A stretch of 64,000 nt of DNA from Neoconidiobolus thromboides FSU 785 (GCA_025603075.1 MU626321.1:2347-66346), one strand, 5' to 3'. Numbered from the stretch's first letter, positions 1-11,890 are shown. The notes: generated by a model not told the origin, from the letters alone. A program made the numbers and translations.

Positions 1-1
1 T

Positions 2-469
2 GGTGCTAATGGTGCTGATGGTGCTAGCATGACTCCTGGTGCTAATGGTGTTAATGGTGCTAATGGTGCTAACATGAATCCTGGCGCTAATGGTGCTTCA
101 AGTACTGTTGGTAACAATATAAACTCAGGTACCACTGGTAATAATATGAATATTGGTGCTAAAGCTTCAGAAGGAGCTTTAGGTAACGAATACAAACCAT
201 ATACTAAAGGTATGGATGTGAAAATTGATGGTAAAGGTATTGAAGGAGTCAAAGGAATTGATATGAGACCAGATATTAAAACTGGTGATAAAGTATTGAA
301 TTCTGGAGCAATTACTCCAACTGAAAGTAAATTTGATAAATTTGGAATCGTGAATGAGGCACCTAAGACTAACGGAAGCGTTAATAGTCAAGTGAATGTG
401 GGTGGGGCTGGTCTTCCTAAACTTGATGTAAAAGAAACTGTGAAACCGTTTGGGTTTCAAGCCAGATGA
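2..469 (+). CDS. C-terminal part of a Gly/Ala/Asn-repeat low-complexity protein (5' partial)
   Basis: The frame is open from the first bases of the window to the TGA at 467-469, so the gene starts upstream. The first 40 or so residues are degenerate repeats of Gly-Ala-Asn with Val-Asn, Met-Asn-Pro and Met-Thr-Pro variants. The tail is a non-repetitive, charged, Gly- and Lys-rich stretch without recognisable domain or membrane segment. Such GAN/GAD repeats occur in secreted or cell-surface proteins and in low-complexity intracellular proteins. No signal peptide can be checked because the N-terminus is missing. I do not recognise the family. A minus-strand frame over the same bases is a shadow. 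Coding status is supported by the repeat keeping frame and by open codons to the stop; function is unknown. Confidence 0.6.
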   Translation, partial: GANGADGASMTPGANGVNGANGANMNPGANGASSTVGNNINSGTTGNNMNIGAKASEGALGNEYKPYTKGMDVKIDGKGIEGVKGIDMRPDIKTGDKVLNSGAITPTESKFDKFGIVNEAPKTNGSVNSQVNVGGAGLPKLDVKETVKPFGFQAR

Positions 470-1514
470 AGTGATAAATTGATAGTTTCCAATTGTATCA
501 TTGGATGTTGACTATTGAAATTGTTAAAAATATTGATTAAAGTTTTGTTTTCTCTAATAATTTTTTATTTTGAGCTTTGAAATTCAATCAATTCATAATA
601 GTTTTTTATTGATATATTATTTGTAATTGATTAAAGTGAAGGTCAGTATAGCCAATCTTTAAATTTTTGGCTTTGAAATTAATTCATTTAAGATATATTG
701 ATACACCTTTTATTATCAAGTCAACTGGTAGTTCATTGTATTTCATAATTTCAAAAAGGAACACTGAATTGAAAAAATATAATGAATGGAAAACAGTTTA
801 AAGGTTTTACAAATTATTTAAGTATATATATTTGATAGTTAATATAAATAAAATAATATAGATATATAATTATTTGAATAAAATAGGGTTTATGATTTAT
901 ATTGAGTAGCTTAAACTATTTGTAAAAGTTATTTTTAAAAAAATATGAAATAGAACTCATCAATATATCCCTTTAAAATCACAGGAAAATTCCTTTTTAG
1001 ACATATTAAATGTAATAATATATGGGAGTGTTTTTTTACATTTCATTACTCCTCCGTTTTTTAAGCACTATTTGAATGGAAAATTTACTGCTAAAATTCT
1101 TAAACACAAAAATACATCCCTATATGTTATTATGATTATTATCACAAAAACTTTTACTATAAAAGTTGATCTTAATCCTTTTTTGCATTAGGGTACTTAG
1201 ATAGTATTTAAAATATTGATCAAATGTAAAATAAAGTGAAAGTTACCAAGTATTTTAATTAGTATAAAAGCACTGATTTAAAGTTCAGTAAATGAGTTTA
1301 TCTAATTAAAATCCTAATTCTCCTCTATTCAATAAAAAAAGTATAATATTCAATGTAATATTTCTATTTGATACTAATCTTTTATAACTCAAATGGATAA
1401 ATTAAAGCTTATTTTCGAAAATAGAACAATTTGCAATTAATTTTTCATTTAATTTCCACATAAATACGTAGAGTAAATATAACATTAAAAAAATTCAAAT
1501 TATCTCTTTCAGAA
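470..1514. other. Spacer between the GAN-repeat gene and the LisH/WD40 gene
   Basis: Very AT-rich DNA. It contains one MITE-like copy at about 1019-1125 and otherwise no frame or RNA gene I can support. The last part must hold the promoter of the LisH/WD40 gene. Confidence 0.6.
1019..1125 (+). mobile_element. MITE-like element, copy 1 (forward)
   Basis: Starts TATGGGAGTG, has the core AAGCACTATTTGAATGG and ends TACATCCCTATA. It matches the family consensus with several substitutions. 'Forward' means that the core reads AGCGCTATTTGAGTGG on the plus strand. Confidence 0.8.
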
Positions 1515-2813
1515 ATGTCTGCCTCATCCAAAAGTTTTCGATTAGCTCATGATATTATTGTCAATTTTTTGAAGTTAAATGGGTACGAAGAAACGTTAGA
1601 AACTTTCTACAAAGAAGGAGGTGATTTTTGCTCCTTAACTAAAGATACGGCTATTACTGGATTTGAAGATAGACCTTTATTGGATATTATTACAGATTAT
1701 TATTTAAAAGAAAAATTCCCTCAAGGCTTAGAAGTTAAAAAGTAAATTTGTTTCATATCAACTTATTCTGAAATTCATGAGATTTTTTTTAGGAGACTGG
1801 ATGTGCCTGTATTAAGTGATAAAGAGATTATTATAGATAATGTTATGGCTTTAGAGCCAATAGATAATATTCATTATTCAAACATACTATCCATTGTAAC
1901 AACTACAATTTTAGACTCAAATTCAGGAAAACCAGTATTGATCTCATCTTCAACTGATAAAAGTATAAAGTTAAGTGACTTAGAAACAGGTAAATTTATA
2001 GATTCGATAATTGATCCTAATTTAGGAGGAGCGGTTTTAAGTTTAGACATTCATCCAAAACATAAAAATATATTACTTTCCTCATCCATGGATTTTACAG
2101 TAACTTTAACTGATATAACTAAGAATGAATTAATAAAGCGATGGAGCCATCATAAAAAATTTGTAAACATTGCCAAATTTTCGCCAGATGGTCAAGCCTT
2201 ATTCTCAGCAAGTTATGATTATAACTTAGTTATTTATAAATCAAATCAAGGATCAATGGAAGACAATCAATATCCTAATTTTAAATATACAAAAGTTATC
2301 AATTTTGAAGGTAGAATTGAAACTGCAGCCTGGACTCCAGATAGTAAATATATTGTTGTTGCTGTTAGAGAAGATAATTATCTTTATTATATTAATGTTG
2401 AAGATTACGAAATATTAAAATATAATTTAAATAATAATGGGGATAACTTTGTATCATTTAATATAATGGATATAAAAATATCACCTAATAAAAAACATGT
2501 ATTATGTGCAACAGATCATAGATCTGGAAGATTGATTTTACTTTCTTTATTTTCTTCAACTCAATATAGAAATTACTATGGTGTTAAACAAGACGAATTA
2601 TCTAATCCTAAGATTCAATTCCATCCATCTGGTAAATACTTTTTTGTTAATGATGATGAATTTAATATTAATATTTTTGATATTAATAATGAAACTCCAA
2701 TTGGTAAACTTAAAGGACATACTGGTATTATACGCTCATTAGATTTTAATGCTGATGAAAATTTATTAATCTCTGGTTCTTATGATAAAACTATTAGGAA
2801 ATGGAAGTTTTAA
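1515..2813 (+). CDS. LisH-domain and WD40-repeat protein
   Basis: Two exons, 1515-1741 and 1793-2813, joined across a 51-nt intron (GTAAAT...TTTTTTAG). The join keeps frame and gives about 415 residues. Residues about 8-40 form a LisH dimerisation motif (LAHDIIVNFLKLNGYEETL). From about residue 95 onward there are WD40 blades, seen as repeated SxSxDxTI/KxxD, HPKHKNILLSSSMDFTV, SPDGQALFSASYDYNL and the closing GHTGIIRSLDFNADENLL with SGSYDKTIRKW. LisH plus a beta-propeller is typical of scaffold proteins that dimerise and dock partners, for example in ubiquitin-ligase or cytoskeletal assemblies. I cannot name the ortholog. Spliced length and the intact final blade argue for a working gene. MITE copies lie in both flanks. 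Confidence 0.85.
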
Positions 2814-5732
2814 TAATGAGCTATTATACTGGTTTTAGGTTTATGATATTAATAAACTATGGTTACAAATAAATAAAATAAGAAGCCATAATTGAAGATA
2901 TAGTATTAATCTTTATAAGTAATATTTTTCAACATTTAATTTTAAAAGAAAAACATAAAATACCATTTAGTGATATAACAATTTAACTAATTTTAATTTA
3001 ATAATTAAATATGTGGGATGTATTTTTGTGATTAAGAATTTCACTAACAAATTTTCCACTCAAATAGCGCTTAAAAAACGGAAAAATAATGAAACGTTCA
3101 TACATACCATCAATATTTAATTCTATAAATTATTTTTCTAATAGTGTTTCAAAAGGTAAATATGTGATAATAGCCTAAAATTATGATATATAAGTTTAGG
3201 AATTAAGTTATAACTACTTACCTTTAAATAGATAATCTTTTATAATAAAAATTTACTCTTATTTATTTGCCTTGTTTAAAGCCTAACTCTTAACATTAAC
3301 GTTTATACCAAAAATTTATTTTAAAATATATGGTTAAATACCTCACATTAAGCTTAAACATTGCAGCCACATATTTTATAAAATTTAACCCCGATTTTTT
3401 AAATTTTAGGTAGCATAGAAAATGAACAAAACGTTGAATTAGAAGCCATTTTTATATTAATAAATAGTTTAAAATACTAAAATGTTATAAAACATTGTCT
3501 ATCTTAAGTGTACTTTCCTAAAAATACAATAAATTAAAAGATACCAAAACAAGCGTAAATGTAAATAAATCAAATAAAAAGGTTACTTTCGACTTTTCGA
3601 AAATTTAAACTACTTAAAAGTGATCAAAAAAATTAAAATACTTGAACAAAAAGTGCATTTATATTAAATCTCAAGCATCTAGTTAATATATTTAAAAAAA
3701 TTAATGAACATTATAATGTTTGTAATTTAAGTAGCTCAATTCTCTGTTTGTTGATAACATTTGACATTCAAACATATTTCCTAAGAATCTTATATTATCT
3801 TTTAAAGTACAGTATACGCTATTCAATTATAACAGATTTATTCGGATACTGCAATCATTTAAGAATTTGACATTTTTTAATGTAATAGTGGAGTATGTAT
3901 AAAATATTTAATAAAAAACAAACATAATTTTATTCTGGGATTTAGTTTGCATCATTTTAATAAATATTCAGAAAAATCTAATTTAAACCTTCATCAAATG
4001 AAATTCAAAAAATTTCGTTTGGTAGCAGACTCTAGTAGTAACAAAAGCCTTGATTTAAGGACTATTAGTAAAAATAACATTATCTATCCGATACCAAATG
4101 GGGCGATATTTTAGACAGACTGTTTACTTGAGTTTAAAACTATCAATTTAAACTAAACGTGATTAAACAACTTCTTAGCTTGTACTTTTTTCTCATTATA
4201 ATTTAAATCATTAATATTTTCAATCCAATTAAAACCCTTAAATGAAATCAATGTCAAGTTAAAAAGTTTTCTCCGTTTAGTTTGAGAGTCAATAGAATAG
4301 TAAACCTAATATATTTTGATTTAATTTAAACATAATATGGGCATTTTTATTTTGTACTTGATAGGATTTGTCAATCAAGGTTTATTTGTTTTTATATTTG
4401 GCAAATACATGATTAAATTCCCAAGCCATGTTTAAATTGGATCATTAGATCAACTAGCCTACTGTAAATACTAACAATTTATATAATAGGTTTAAAATTG
4501 ACTTCAACTTAAAATGATTTAATTATGAATAATGATTAGATCAATTTCATTGAAGCGAATCATTGACATCATTGAGACATCATGCTTACAGCCATTTCAT
4601 TCTTGAATTTATTGAATTGTTCTTAACAAGTTCTTAAATGCTGTATTTGACCACCGAACTGAAGAAAGGTTGCATGATAACTGAGTAGCTTATAGCGAGT
4701 TAAATTAATTAACTAATAGATAAAATCCACTCAACTAATTTCAAGTTTAAATCCTAAATAGCTGTTACTAAACTTCAGGTTGAACGCTGAATTTTTGAAT
4801 AAACACATCTTTTTTACATTATCCCTGTTGTTAATAAATTTAAATACAAGCCATCAATCAATTAATTTATTATATAATAAATAAAAGAATTTCGATGATA
4901 TAGCTTTGTGACAGTCTAGTTTTCATATATGAAAATTGAATTCATTATTGATTTATTTCTTGATCAAATGATGTCGATTTGGGGGTTTGAAAAGGGTTAT
5001 TCTTGGGGATACTTTCAACAGGAAGTTTCAACAAATTTATGTTTTCTTATAGATTTAAGCTTATCAAGGTTTGTTTGATCAATAAATAAAGTTGACAAGA
5101 CTTATAGTCTCAAAATAATCTGTATTAAGATAATAAACTATTCATTTTGTAATATTAATGTACTCATTTTGAGATAAGAAAATGTCAAATTTTGCTCATT
5201 TATCAATTTCGTTCTCGAAATCAGTTGAGCATTAATTGTAAAATAGAACATTGAAAAATTTAGAAACTGTAGTTAGTTTTTTATTTGTTTATAAGATGGG
5301 CAAATTCAGTTCAAAAGAACAGGAATAGCTATTTTGATAATAGCTACTAACTATTAAAAAGTAAAAGCAACAAAATTGTATTGTTCTTTATATATTAAAA
5401 CATTATTTATATTTGAATTTTTTCAAGAAATGGTTATTAAAACTATATTAATATTATTTCATATCTTCTTTATCAAATTAAATGTATAAGAATTCATTTA
5501 TACCTTCAAAATCATTTTTCCATATTAGGCAATTTGCCTCAAAATTTAGAAATGAAGTAATCTTGTTTATTTTTAAGATGCATTATTCAAATAATATAAA
5601 TAAAAAGTAACTAGAAAGTATTTCAGTTTTAAACAATTTGTTAGCTTTGTAGTTTGTAACTTTTTTGAATCTTTTCCTCTTTATAATATTTACAATACAA
5701 TCAATTGATTTATTTGATACATTTTACTAACT
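2814..5732. other. Long AT-rich spacer before the P5 ATPase
   Basis: About 2.9 kb with one MITE-like copy at 3009-3110. No open frame of convincing length or composition, no tRNA or other RNA gene recognised. The rest looks like unique, stop-rich intergenic DNA. Confidence 0.55.
3009..3110 (-). mobile_element. MITE-like element, copy 2 (reverse)
   Basis: Reverse orientation: ATATGTGGGATGT at the left, then the core CCACTCAAATAGCGCTT, then GGAAAAATAATGAAAC. The right terminus is degenerate (CATACATACCAT). Confidence 0.75.
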
Positions 5733-8700
5733 ATGAAGCTTAATTTCTTAAAGCTTCTTCCAAGTTTACTTATACTTAATAGCGTATATAGTATCCCTGC
5801 TTTTAATACAATTAATGATTTCGATTTGGATGGAAATGTTTGTCCACGACACAAAGTTTCAGATTTAAAATGTAATATCCTATGTGTTAAAGATTTATCT
5901 CAATGTCCAGAAGGTGTGAAATTAGAATGTGCCGATGGCCAAGTGCCATGTGGTGATGGAGCTTGTCATAGCTCTTGTGATGGTATAAAGAATATATGTT
6001 CATGTTTAGACGACTCTACAGATCATGTTCCATGTTCCTCGAAACCAGTTATGGTAGATATTGATGCATTTGATCCTAGCATTAAAAATAAAATGCTAGC
6101 TAATAATTGCGGAGATAAATTAAATACAGCTACTGATCTCAATAACTGGTCTTCTGGAATTAATGATGAAAAATACTGGGCCGCTTGTCCACCAGCTCCA
6201 AGTCCTCAATTTACCTTTACAGAACCTATGTGGATTTCTGTTTTCTCTATACTTGGTTCAGAAATTTTATTAATCTTAATTTGGGCCGCTTATAAAAGAA
6301 TAAGAGAAGGCAAGGTTCAACACATGTATGCTGTTGATACCTCACCAATTGAAGCAGATGAGAAAAAGGGAGCTGAAAACAATTCTGAGCTTGAAGATGA
6401 ACCTTTCCCAATCAAAGGCTTTGTCAACGATTTTTTTGGTACTTTTATGTTATACTCCTTTTTATTTATCAGTGTTGGATGGATTGTTTATCTCGCCGTT
6501 ATTACTGCCGATTACTATGGTGCTATCAATGGAAAGCTTTATGGTATAGCCCACGAAAATTACGATCTTTCTTCATCCATGTTTATTGGGATTTGGATTT
6601 TCGCTACTACTTGGTTTGTAGTGCTTAATGTCTTCCGTTTTCGCTTAAGAAACTTTTTCCGCATTCAAGTTAAGCCTCTTCAAGCTCAATACATTCAAAT
6701 TGAACAGCCACAGATCCCTACAATCTTGTTGGACGATGGCTCTCAAATACTTGCTAAATTACGTCAAGTAGAACAAGGCTTAAAAGTAGCTTTAGGCGCT
6801 AATTATAGAATTACATCCACACAACTTTTAAGAACCTCCAATGGCTTATTATATTTTAATTATCAATGCCGTCGTTATGTTTATAATGATAGTTCAACAC
6901 ACTTCCAACCCTTTGATTTTGATTTAGGAACTCATTCATCTCATTTCCTTAAGTTGAGTTCTGGTCTTTCAACCACAGAAGCTAATCGTCGTCTCGAACT
7001 CAAAGGTCCTAACTTTATTGAAGTTTATGTGCCATCTTTCGTCGTTGCTTTCCTTCAAGAATTCACTTCCTTTTTCTATCTTTATCAACTTATGATTATG
7101 TGGCTCTTTTATTATCTTGCCTACTATAAGATCGGTTTAGTAGATACCGCAGTTATCTTTATATCAGCCCTTATTAAGGTAGTGGTAAGACTTAAGGCTG
7201 AAAGAAGAGTTAAAAAGATGGCAGAACATCAGGATCATGTCAAAATATTAAGAGATGGTGAATGGAGTGATAAATCTACTGCCGACCTTGTACCAGGAGA
7301 TATTTTCCAAGTTGAAAATAACAAAGTGGTCCCTTGCGATGCTATATTGATTAGTGGTAATATTGTTGCTGATGAATCCTCATTAACTGGAGAACCTTTA
7401 CCCATCCGTAAATTCCCAGTAAAGGATGAAGAAACTGTTTATGATCGATTAGGTGCATCAAAAATTAATTCTTTGTTCTCTGGTACAACTGTCGTGCAAA
7501 CTACACCTTCTAATGATGAACAAACAGTCACAGCCTTAGTTTACCAAACTTCTACTTCTACTGATAAAGGTCAATTGGTTTATAAAATCTTATTCCCCAA
7601 CCCAATTTCATTTATTTTTGATGAACAACTTAAAGTAGTTATTATTATTTTAGCTATTTGGGGTGTAGTTCTTTTCTGTTTATCATTATGGCTTCAACAA
7701 AAGGGTGGTACAGCCTCTTGGTTTTATGGTATGTTCTGTTTATCTCAAATCTTGTCCCCTATTTTGCCCGCTGCCTTGGTTGTAGGTCAATCTGTTGCTT
7801 CCAATGAATTAAGAAAAAAGAAAATTTTCTGTGTTGATTTGCCCAGAATCATGATAGCTGGTAAAGTCCAAATTTTCTGCTTTGATAAAACTGGCACCTT
7901 AACGAAAGAAGGCCTAGAGTTTTATGGTGGGCAAATAGTTGGACCAGAAAAGAGATTTGGCGAACTTAGATATGAACAAGAGGAATTTGATGAGCTTTTC
8001 CAACTTGGTTTAGCTTCATGTCATTCTGTAACTCAAGTGAATGGTACTTTAATTGGTAACCCAGTAGATATTGAAATGTTTACCTCAACCAAATGGAAAT
8101 TACTTCAACCACCGTCCCCAGACTACGTTGATACCATGCAATCTCCAGATGAGAAACCATGGGAGGCACATATTGTAAAGCGATTCGAATTCGTTCATGC
8201 TAGAGCTTCTATGTCTGTTGCCGTTTTGGATTCAAATACTGGTCACGTTCACATTTTTGTCAAAGGGTCTTTTGAGAAACTTAAAGATTTATCAAACCCA
8301 GCTTCAATTCCTAATGATTATGATAATGTCACTAATAACCTGGCTAAAGAAGGTTGTTATGTATTAGCATTAGCTCATCGTGACCTTGGTAAAATTGACA
8401 TTGGCGCTTTAAAAGATATGAGCCGTGAAGAACTCGAAAAGGACATTAATTTATTAGGTTTAATTGTATTCAAGAATCTCCTTAAAGAAGATACTGAGGA
8501 ATCGATCCGCGAGTTAAAGGAGGGTAATACTCGTACTGTTATGATTACTGGTGATACTGCTTTAACTGGTGTGTATATTGCTAAGGCTTGTAGCATGATG
8601 CCTAATACTTCTCAAGTCTATTTAGCTGAAACTGATGAAAATAAACAAGTTTATTGGGTGGATGTAGATGAATATTCAAACCCCAATCGTACCTTACTTG

Positions 8701-9872
8701 ATACTGACTCAATCCTTTCAATGTTCCCTAAAGATGGCTTGGGTACTACCTTAGAATTAGCTATGACAGGTAAAGCTTTTAATGAACTTTGTAGAAATGA
8801 GTCAATCATCAGAGAGCTTGTATTAAATACCCGTGTTTTTGCTCGTATGACGCCTCAGGATAAAGTAGACTGTATTAATTTACATATGGAACGTGGTGTT
8901 ACTGCTATGTGTGGAGATGGTGGTAATGATTGCGGTGCTTTACGTGCAGCACATGTTGGTATTGCTTTGTCTGAAGCTGAAGCCTCAATTGTATCACCAT
9001 TTTCATCATCTTTTCGTTCCGTTGCATCGTGTGTTGAGCTTTTGCGTCAAGGTCGTGCTGCACTTGCTACTTCATTTGCTGGCTATAAATATCTTATTAT
9101 GTATGGTGAAATTATGGCCTGGCTTAAGATCCCATCGTTTTACTTCTCAGTTTCTGTATCTGAAAATATTTGGATTGCTGTAGATGCTTTTATTGCTATT
9201 GGTATGACTTTAGCTATATCACAATCTAAGGCTGCTATAAAACTTTCACCCTATAGGCCAACTGCTCGTTTATTGGGACCAGAAACATTATGTTCAACCA
9301 TTGGTCAAGTACTAATTAATACTGTTTTCTTAATAGGAGCCTATGGATTATTGTATAAACAACCTTTCTTTAAATGTAAGGAATTTGATGGTAACTACGT
9401 TGATCTTACCAAATGGTATTTATTAGGAGATAACTTTGAAGGTCAGACATTAGGTTTTGTTACTTTATTCCAATTTGTAAATGCAGGTTTTATTTATAAC
9501 TTTGGGTATAAATTCCGTCGTGCTTTCTTTAGGAACTACAGCTTAATGCTTTTATGGGCCACTTTCTTAACCATGTTAATTTATATGTTGCTTGCAGATC
9601 CCAACCGCCTTGGCTGTTTAATGAGATTGAATTGTGGCGACGAAAAGGGATTAAGTGATGAGAAATACCCAGCACCTGACTTTGAAATTCCAAAATACAA
9701 CACTCCTATTGGACATAATATATACCCGCATTATTTTAGGTATGTTATGCTTGGACTATGTTTAGGAAATATGGCATGTTCTTTAATTTGGGAAGCAGTG
9801 TTTGTCCTAGGTCCAGTTCGAAGCTATTTAAGGCAAGTTAGACCACTTGATCGTTTGAAACTTAAACTTTAA
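5733..9872 (+). CDS. P5-type (P5B-like) P-type ATPase with signal peptide and Cys-rich N-terminal domain
   Basis: Intronless, 1379 residues. P5B pumps (ATP13A2/Ypk9 group) sit in vacuolar or endosomal membranes and export polyamines or cations. The phosphorylation site is DKTGTLT with Asp718. Other visible motifs are TGE at 552-554 in the actuator domain (followed by Pro, where Ser is usual), KGSFEKL from 844, TGD at 939-941 and GDGGND at 1061-1066. The M4 motif reads SPILP at 675-679, close to the P5B PPALP/PPVLP form but with the first Pro replaced by Ser. Unusually, the protein begins with a clear signal peptide (about residues 1-20) and a lumenal stretch with 13 cysteines at residues 37-152, before the first membrane helix near 161-187. 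P5 subfamily is secure; P5B over P5A rests on the M4 and DKTGTLT surroundings. Confidence 0.93.
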   Translation: MKLNFLKLLPSLLILNSVYSIPAFNTINDFDLDGNVCPRHKVSDLKCNILCVKDLSQCPEGVKLECADGQVPCGDGACHSSCDGIKNICSCLDDSTDHVPCSSKPVMVDIDAFDPSIKNKMLANNCGDKLNTATDLNNWSSGINDEKYWAACPPAPSPQFTFTEPMWISVFSILGSEILLILIWAAYKRIREGKVQHMYAVDTSPIEADEKKGAENNSELEDEPFPIKGFVNDFFGTFMLYSFLFISVGWIVYLAVITADYYGAINGKLYGIAHENYDLSSSMFIGIWIFATTWFVVLNVFRFRLRNFFRIQVKPLQAQYIQIEQPQIPTILLDDGSQILAKLRQVEQGLKVALGANYRITSTQLLRTSNGLLYFNYQCRRYVYNDSSTHFQPFDFDLGTHSSHFLKLSSGLSTTEANRRLELKGPNFIEVYVPSFVVAFLQEFTSFFYLYQLMIMWLFYYLAYYKIGLVDTAVIFISALIKVVVRLKAERRVKKMAEHQDHVKILRDGEWSDKSTADLVPGDIFQVENNKVVPCDAILISGNIVADESSLTGEPLPIRKFPVKDEETVYDRLGASKINSLFSGTTVVQTTPSNDEQTVTALVYQTSTSTDKGQLVYKILFPNPISFIFDEQLKVVIIILAIWGVVLFCLSLWLQQKGGTASWFYGMFCLSQILSPILPAALVVGQSVASNELRKKKIFCVDLPRIMIAGKVQIFCFDKTGTLTKEGLEFYGGQIVGPEKRFGELRYEQEEFDELFQLGLASCHSVTQVNGTLIGNPVDIEMFTSTKWKLLQPPSPDYVDTMQSPDEKPWEAHIVKRFEFVHARASMSVAVLDSNTGHVHIFVKGSFEKLKDLSNPASIPNDYDNVTNNLAKEGCYVLALAHRDLGKIDIGALKDMSREELEKDINLLGLIVFKNLLKEDTEESIRELKEGNTRTVMITGDTALTGVYIAKACSMMPNTSQVYLAETDENKQVYWVDVDEYSNPNRTLLDTDSILSMFPKDGLGTTLELAMTGKAFNELCRNESIIRELVLNTRVFARMTPQDKVDCINLHMERGVTAMCGDGGNDCGALRAAHVGIALSEAEASIVSPFSSSFRSVASCVELLRQGRAALATSFAGYKYLIMYGEIMAWLKIPSFYFSVSVSENIWIAVDAFIAIGMTLAISQSKAAIKLSPYRPTARLLGPETLCSTIGQVLINTVFLIGAYGLLYKQPFFKCKEFDGNYVDLTKWYLLGDNFEGQTLGFVTLFQFVNAGFIYNFGYKFRRAFFRNYSLMLLWATFLTMLIYMLLADPNRLGCLMRLNCGDEKGLSDEKYPAPDFEIPKYNTPIGHNIYPHYFRYVMLGLCLGNMACSLIWEAVFVLGPVRSYLRQVRPLDRLKLKL

Positions 9873-10021
9873 TTTTTTTACTTTTTGATAATAATAATAA
9901 TAAAGCTATAATTTTTACAAGACATAGAGTTTATAATCTCATAATTAAAATTTTAATAAATTAAGAGCAAAATGAAAAATGGAAAATAAAATAAAAAGAC
10001 AGAATCGCATTATTTAAATTA

Positions 10022-11256
10022 TTAAGAAAAAAGATTGATCCCTGCTAACTCCTTAACTACATAATCATGGGCCAACATCTTAGGATATTTCTCTGAATTA
10101 AACGAATCATACTCTTTAAGCTGAGAAATAGGCTCCATAAATTTATCCGATTGAATGTGATTAAACAAAGTAGAAGAAACTCTCCATAAAGACCTCTTTT
10201 CGTCTTTAGCCTTCTGAATCGCTTGAATAGTTCCGTCATTGACAATCACCTCATGATAACCTGCCTTAATGACACCCCCAGTGACCCATTCAAATTGTTT
10301 ACCAGCTTGTACTAACAAATAACCATCTGGTACCTTAACTGGTACTTTCTCAAAGTTATTTCTTGCCCAAATATTTAAGCCTGGGAAGCGTGATTTTCCA
10401 TGGATCGTTAAAAAGCAAAGGTCGTAATGAAATCCAGCTAAAATAGTGTCTTTTTTATTATGTTCATTAAGGTTTGAGCCAGTTGGTGAGAGAAGATGAG
10501 CACCGTCCCTAATAAGGTCATAGAAAGTATTCATAGGTAGCTCGAAGCCAAGTGCAGCTAACTGCGAGATGCTAGCTACGGCTTGATGCATCAAATTACC
10601 CCATTCATCCATTACCTTTTCCCAAGTTGGAAAGCCTAGTAATTTTTTAAAAAATATTAATTATTAATCTCCGCTTTATTTATTTTACCTTTTGGCACTA
10701 CTTGCTCCGACTTCAACAGCTTGAGCTCTTCATTCTTATTTGAGTTGCCGATTCTCCAGGCATAACGCCATTTTGGGTCTGGCCCACTGCTTGTCAATGG
10801 TCGACTCTCTATAGGTAACTAATAACCAAGATTAGTTTTCTCATTTCTTATCTCTAAAAACATATTTTAATTACTTTCTCAATGATCTCTTGACAAGCTG
10901 CATCTGTTTTACATCTTGGGTCTTCAGTAGAGGGTGGGGTAACGCCAACCTGATATCCTACCTCTGGCCTTGCGTCCTCCATCACTTTTTCAGTACCTTG
11001 ATCATAGTAGCTTTCCACTAAGTTTAAAAACTCCTGGTTTTTAAATTCGCTAACACGAGGATCTTTTACTACTAAACAACCATAGTTTATAAGGGCTTCT
11101 TTAACCTAGAAACGTGAGTTGGACTGTTTTAAATTTTAGTTATATTTAAACTACCTTTTTAGCCTCTTGAATACTATCTGGACTATTTGGATCATTTAAA
11201 AATGCGTCCAAGTTAATGATAGGCAGTGTTGATAACATACTATTCGCTGGCGACAT
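10022..11256 (-). CDS. 2OG-Fe(II) oxygenase, isopenicillin-N-synthase-like
   Basis: Four exons on the minus strand: 11256-11155, 11105-10875, 10818-10689 and 10635-10022. All joins keep frame and give about 358 residues, normal for the family. The N-terminal DIOX_N part has LPIINLDAF and NYGCLVVKDPRV, then WRYAWRIG. The catalytic jelly roll shows the iron ligands His224 and Asp226 (GFHYDLCFLTIHG) and His282 (AGYHEVIV), with the 2-oxoglutarate-binding Arg306-x-Ser308 (WRVSSTLF). These enzymes hydroxylate or desaturate small molecules using 2-oxoglutarate, iron and oxygen. The substrate cannot be inferred. No biosynthetic cluster surrounds it, and the ATPase upstream is convergent. All ligands are present, so I expect activity. 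Confidence 0.88.
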
Positions 11257-11781
11257 GATTGTATTTGAAATTAAAATTAAAATGAAAAGGAAAGAAAGAT
11301 TTATTGGAATTTTATTTAAAAGAATAAATCGAAAAATGAGTTTGATGTATTCTTTAAAATATAACTTATTAAATGATATTTGCTATGTTTTAAAATTCAA
11401 AACCTGCTTACTCCGAGATTTAAGTTTACCTTATTTAGTATATTTGCTTAAAAATTGCAATTTTTATTTTTTGACAAGATCCTAAAATGGGTTACTTAGG
11501 AAATAACTCTATCAAAGTCCACTGTTTTTACATTGATTTAAATATAGTAACCTTATAATATAATTAAACTATTTACAATTTGCTATGCTATATATTAAAA
11601 GAAGAAAAGAACAAACTTTCAAACCTAGTTTTGATAATTATTTATTATAACGTAGTGTTCAGTAGCTTGTATAAAGTGCCCAGACACTTAGAATTTGACT
11701 ATTGTAAAATTGGATTAGTTTTAGATTAGCTATTATAAATTTCCAACATAATGCCAAATCAAGTGAAAAAAGTATTTTAAA

Positions 11782-11890
11782 CCCCAAAGGGGGATATGTT
11801 TCTTGTTTAAGAATTTTATTACAATCTTTCACTTAAATAGCACCTAAAAAATGGAAAAATAATGAAACCAAAAAAAAACAACCCCAAATA
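11782..11890 (-). mobile_element. MITE-like element, copy 3 (reverse)
   Basis: Diverged reverse copy: GGGGGATATGTTT at left, core CACTTAAATAGCACCTAAAAAATGG, then AATGAAACCAAAAAAAAACA and a CCCC right end. Confidence 0.75.

Noticed and set aside
6328-9183. Three frames of 73-96 codons inside the P5 ATPase region
   Set aside because: Other-frame shadows of a 1379-codon gene with all catalytic motifs.
10808-10860. Alternative fusion of the 2OG oxygenase exons without the intron
   Set aside because: Reading through gives stops, whereas the GT-AG join restores LPIESRPL and WRYAWRIG in frame.
11216-11485. 89-codon plus-strand frame
   Set aside because: Overlaps the first exon of the 2OG oxygenase antisense; the oxygenase reading gives a complete conserved protein.
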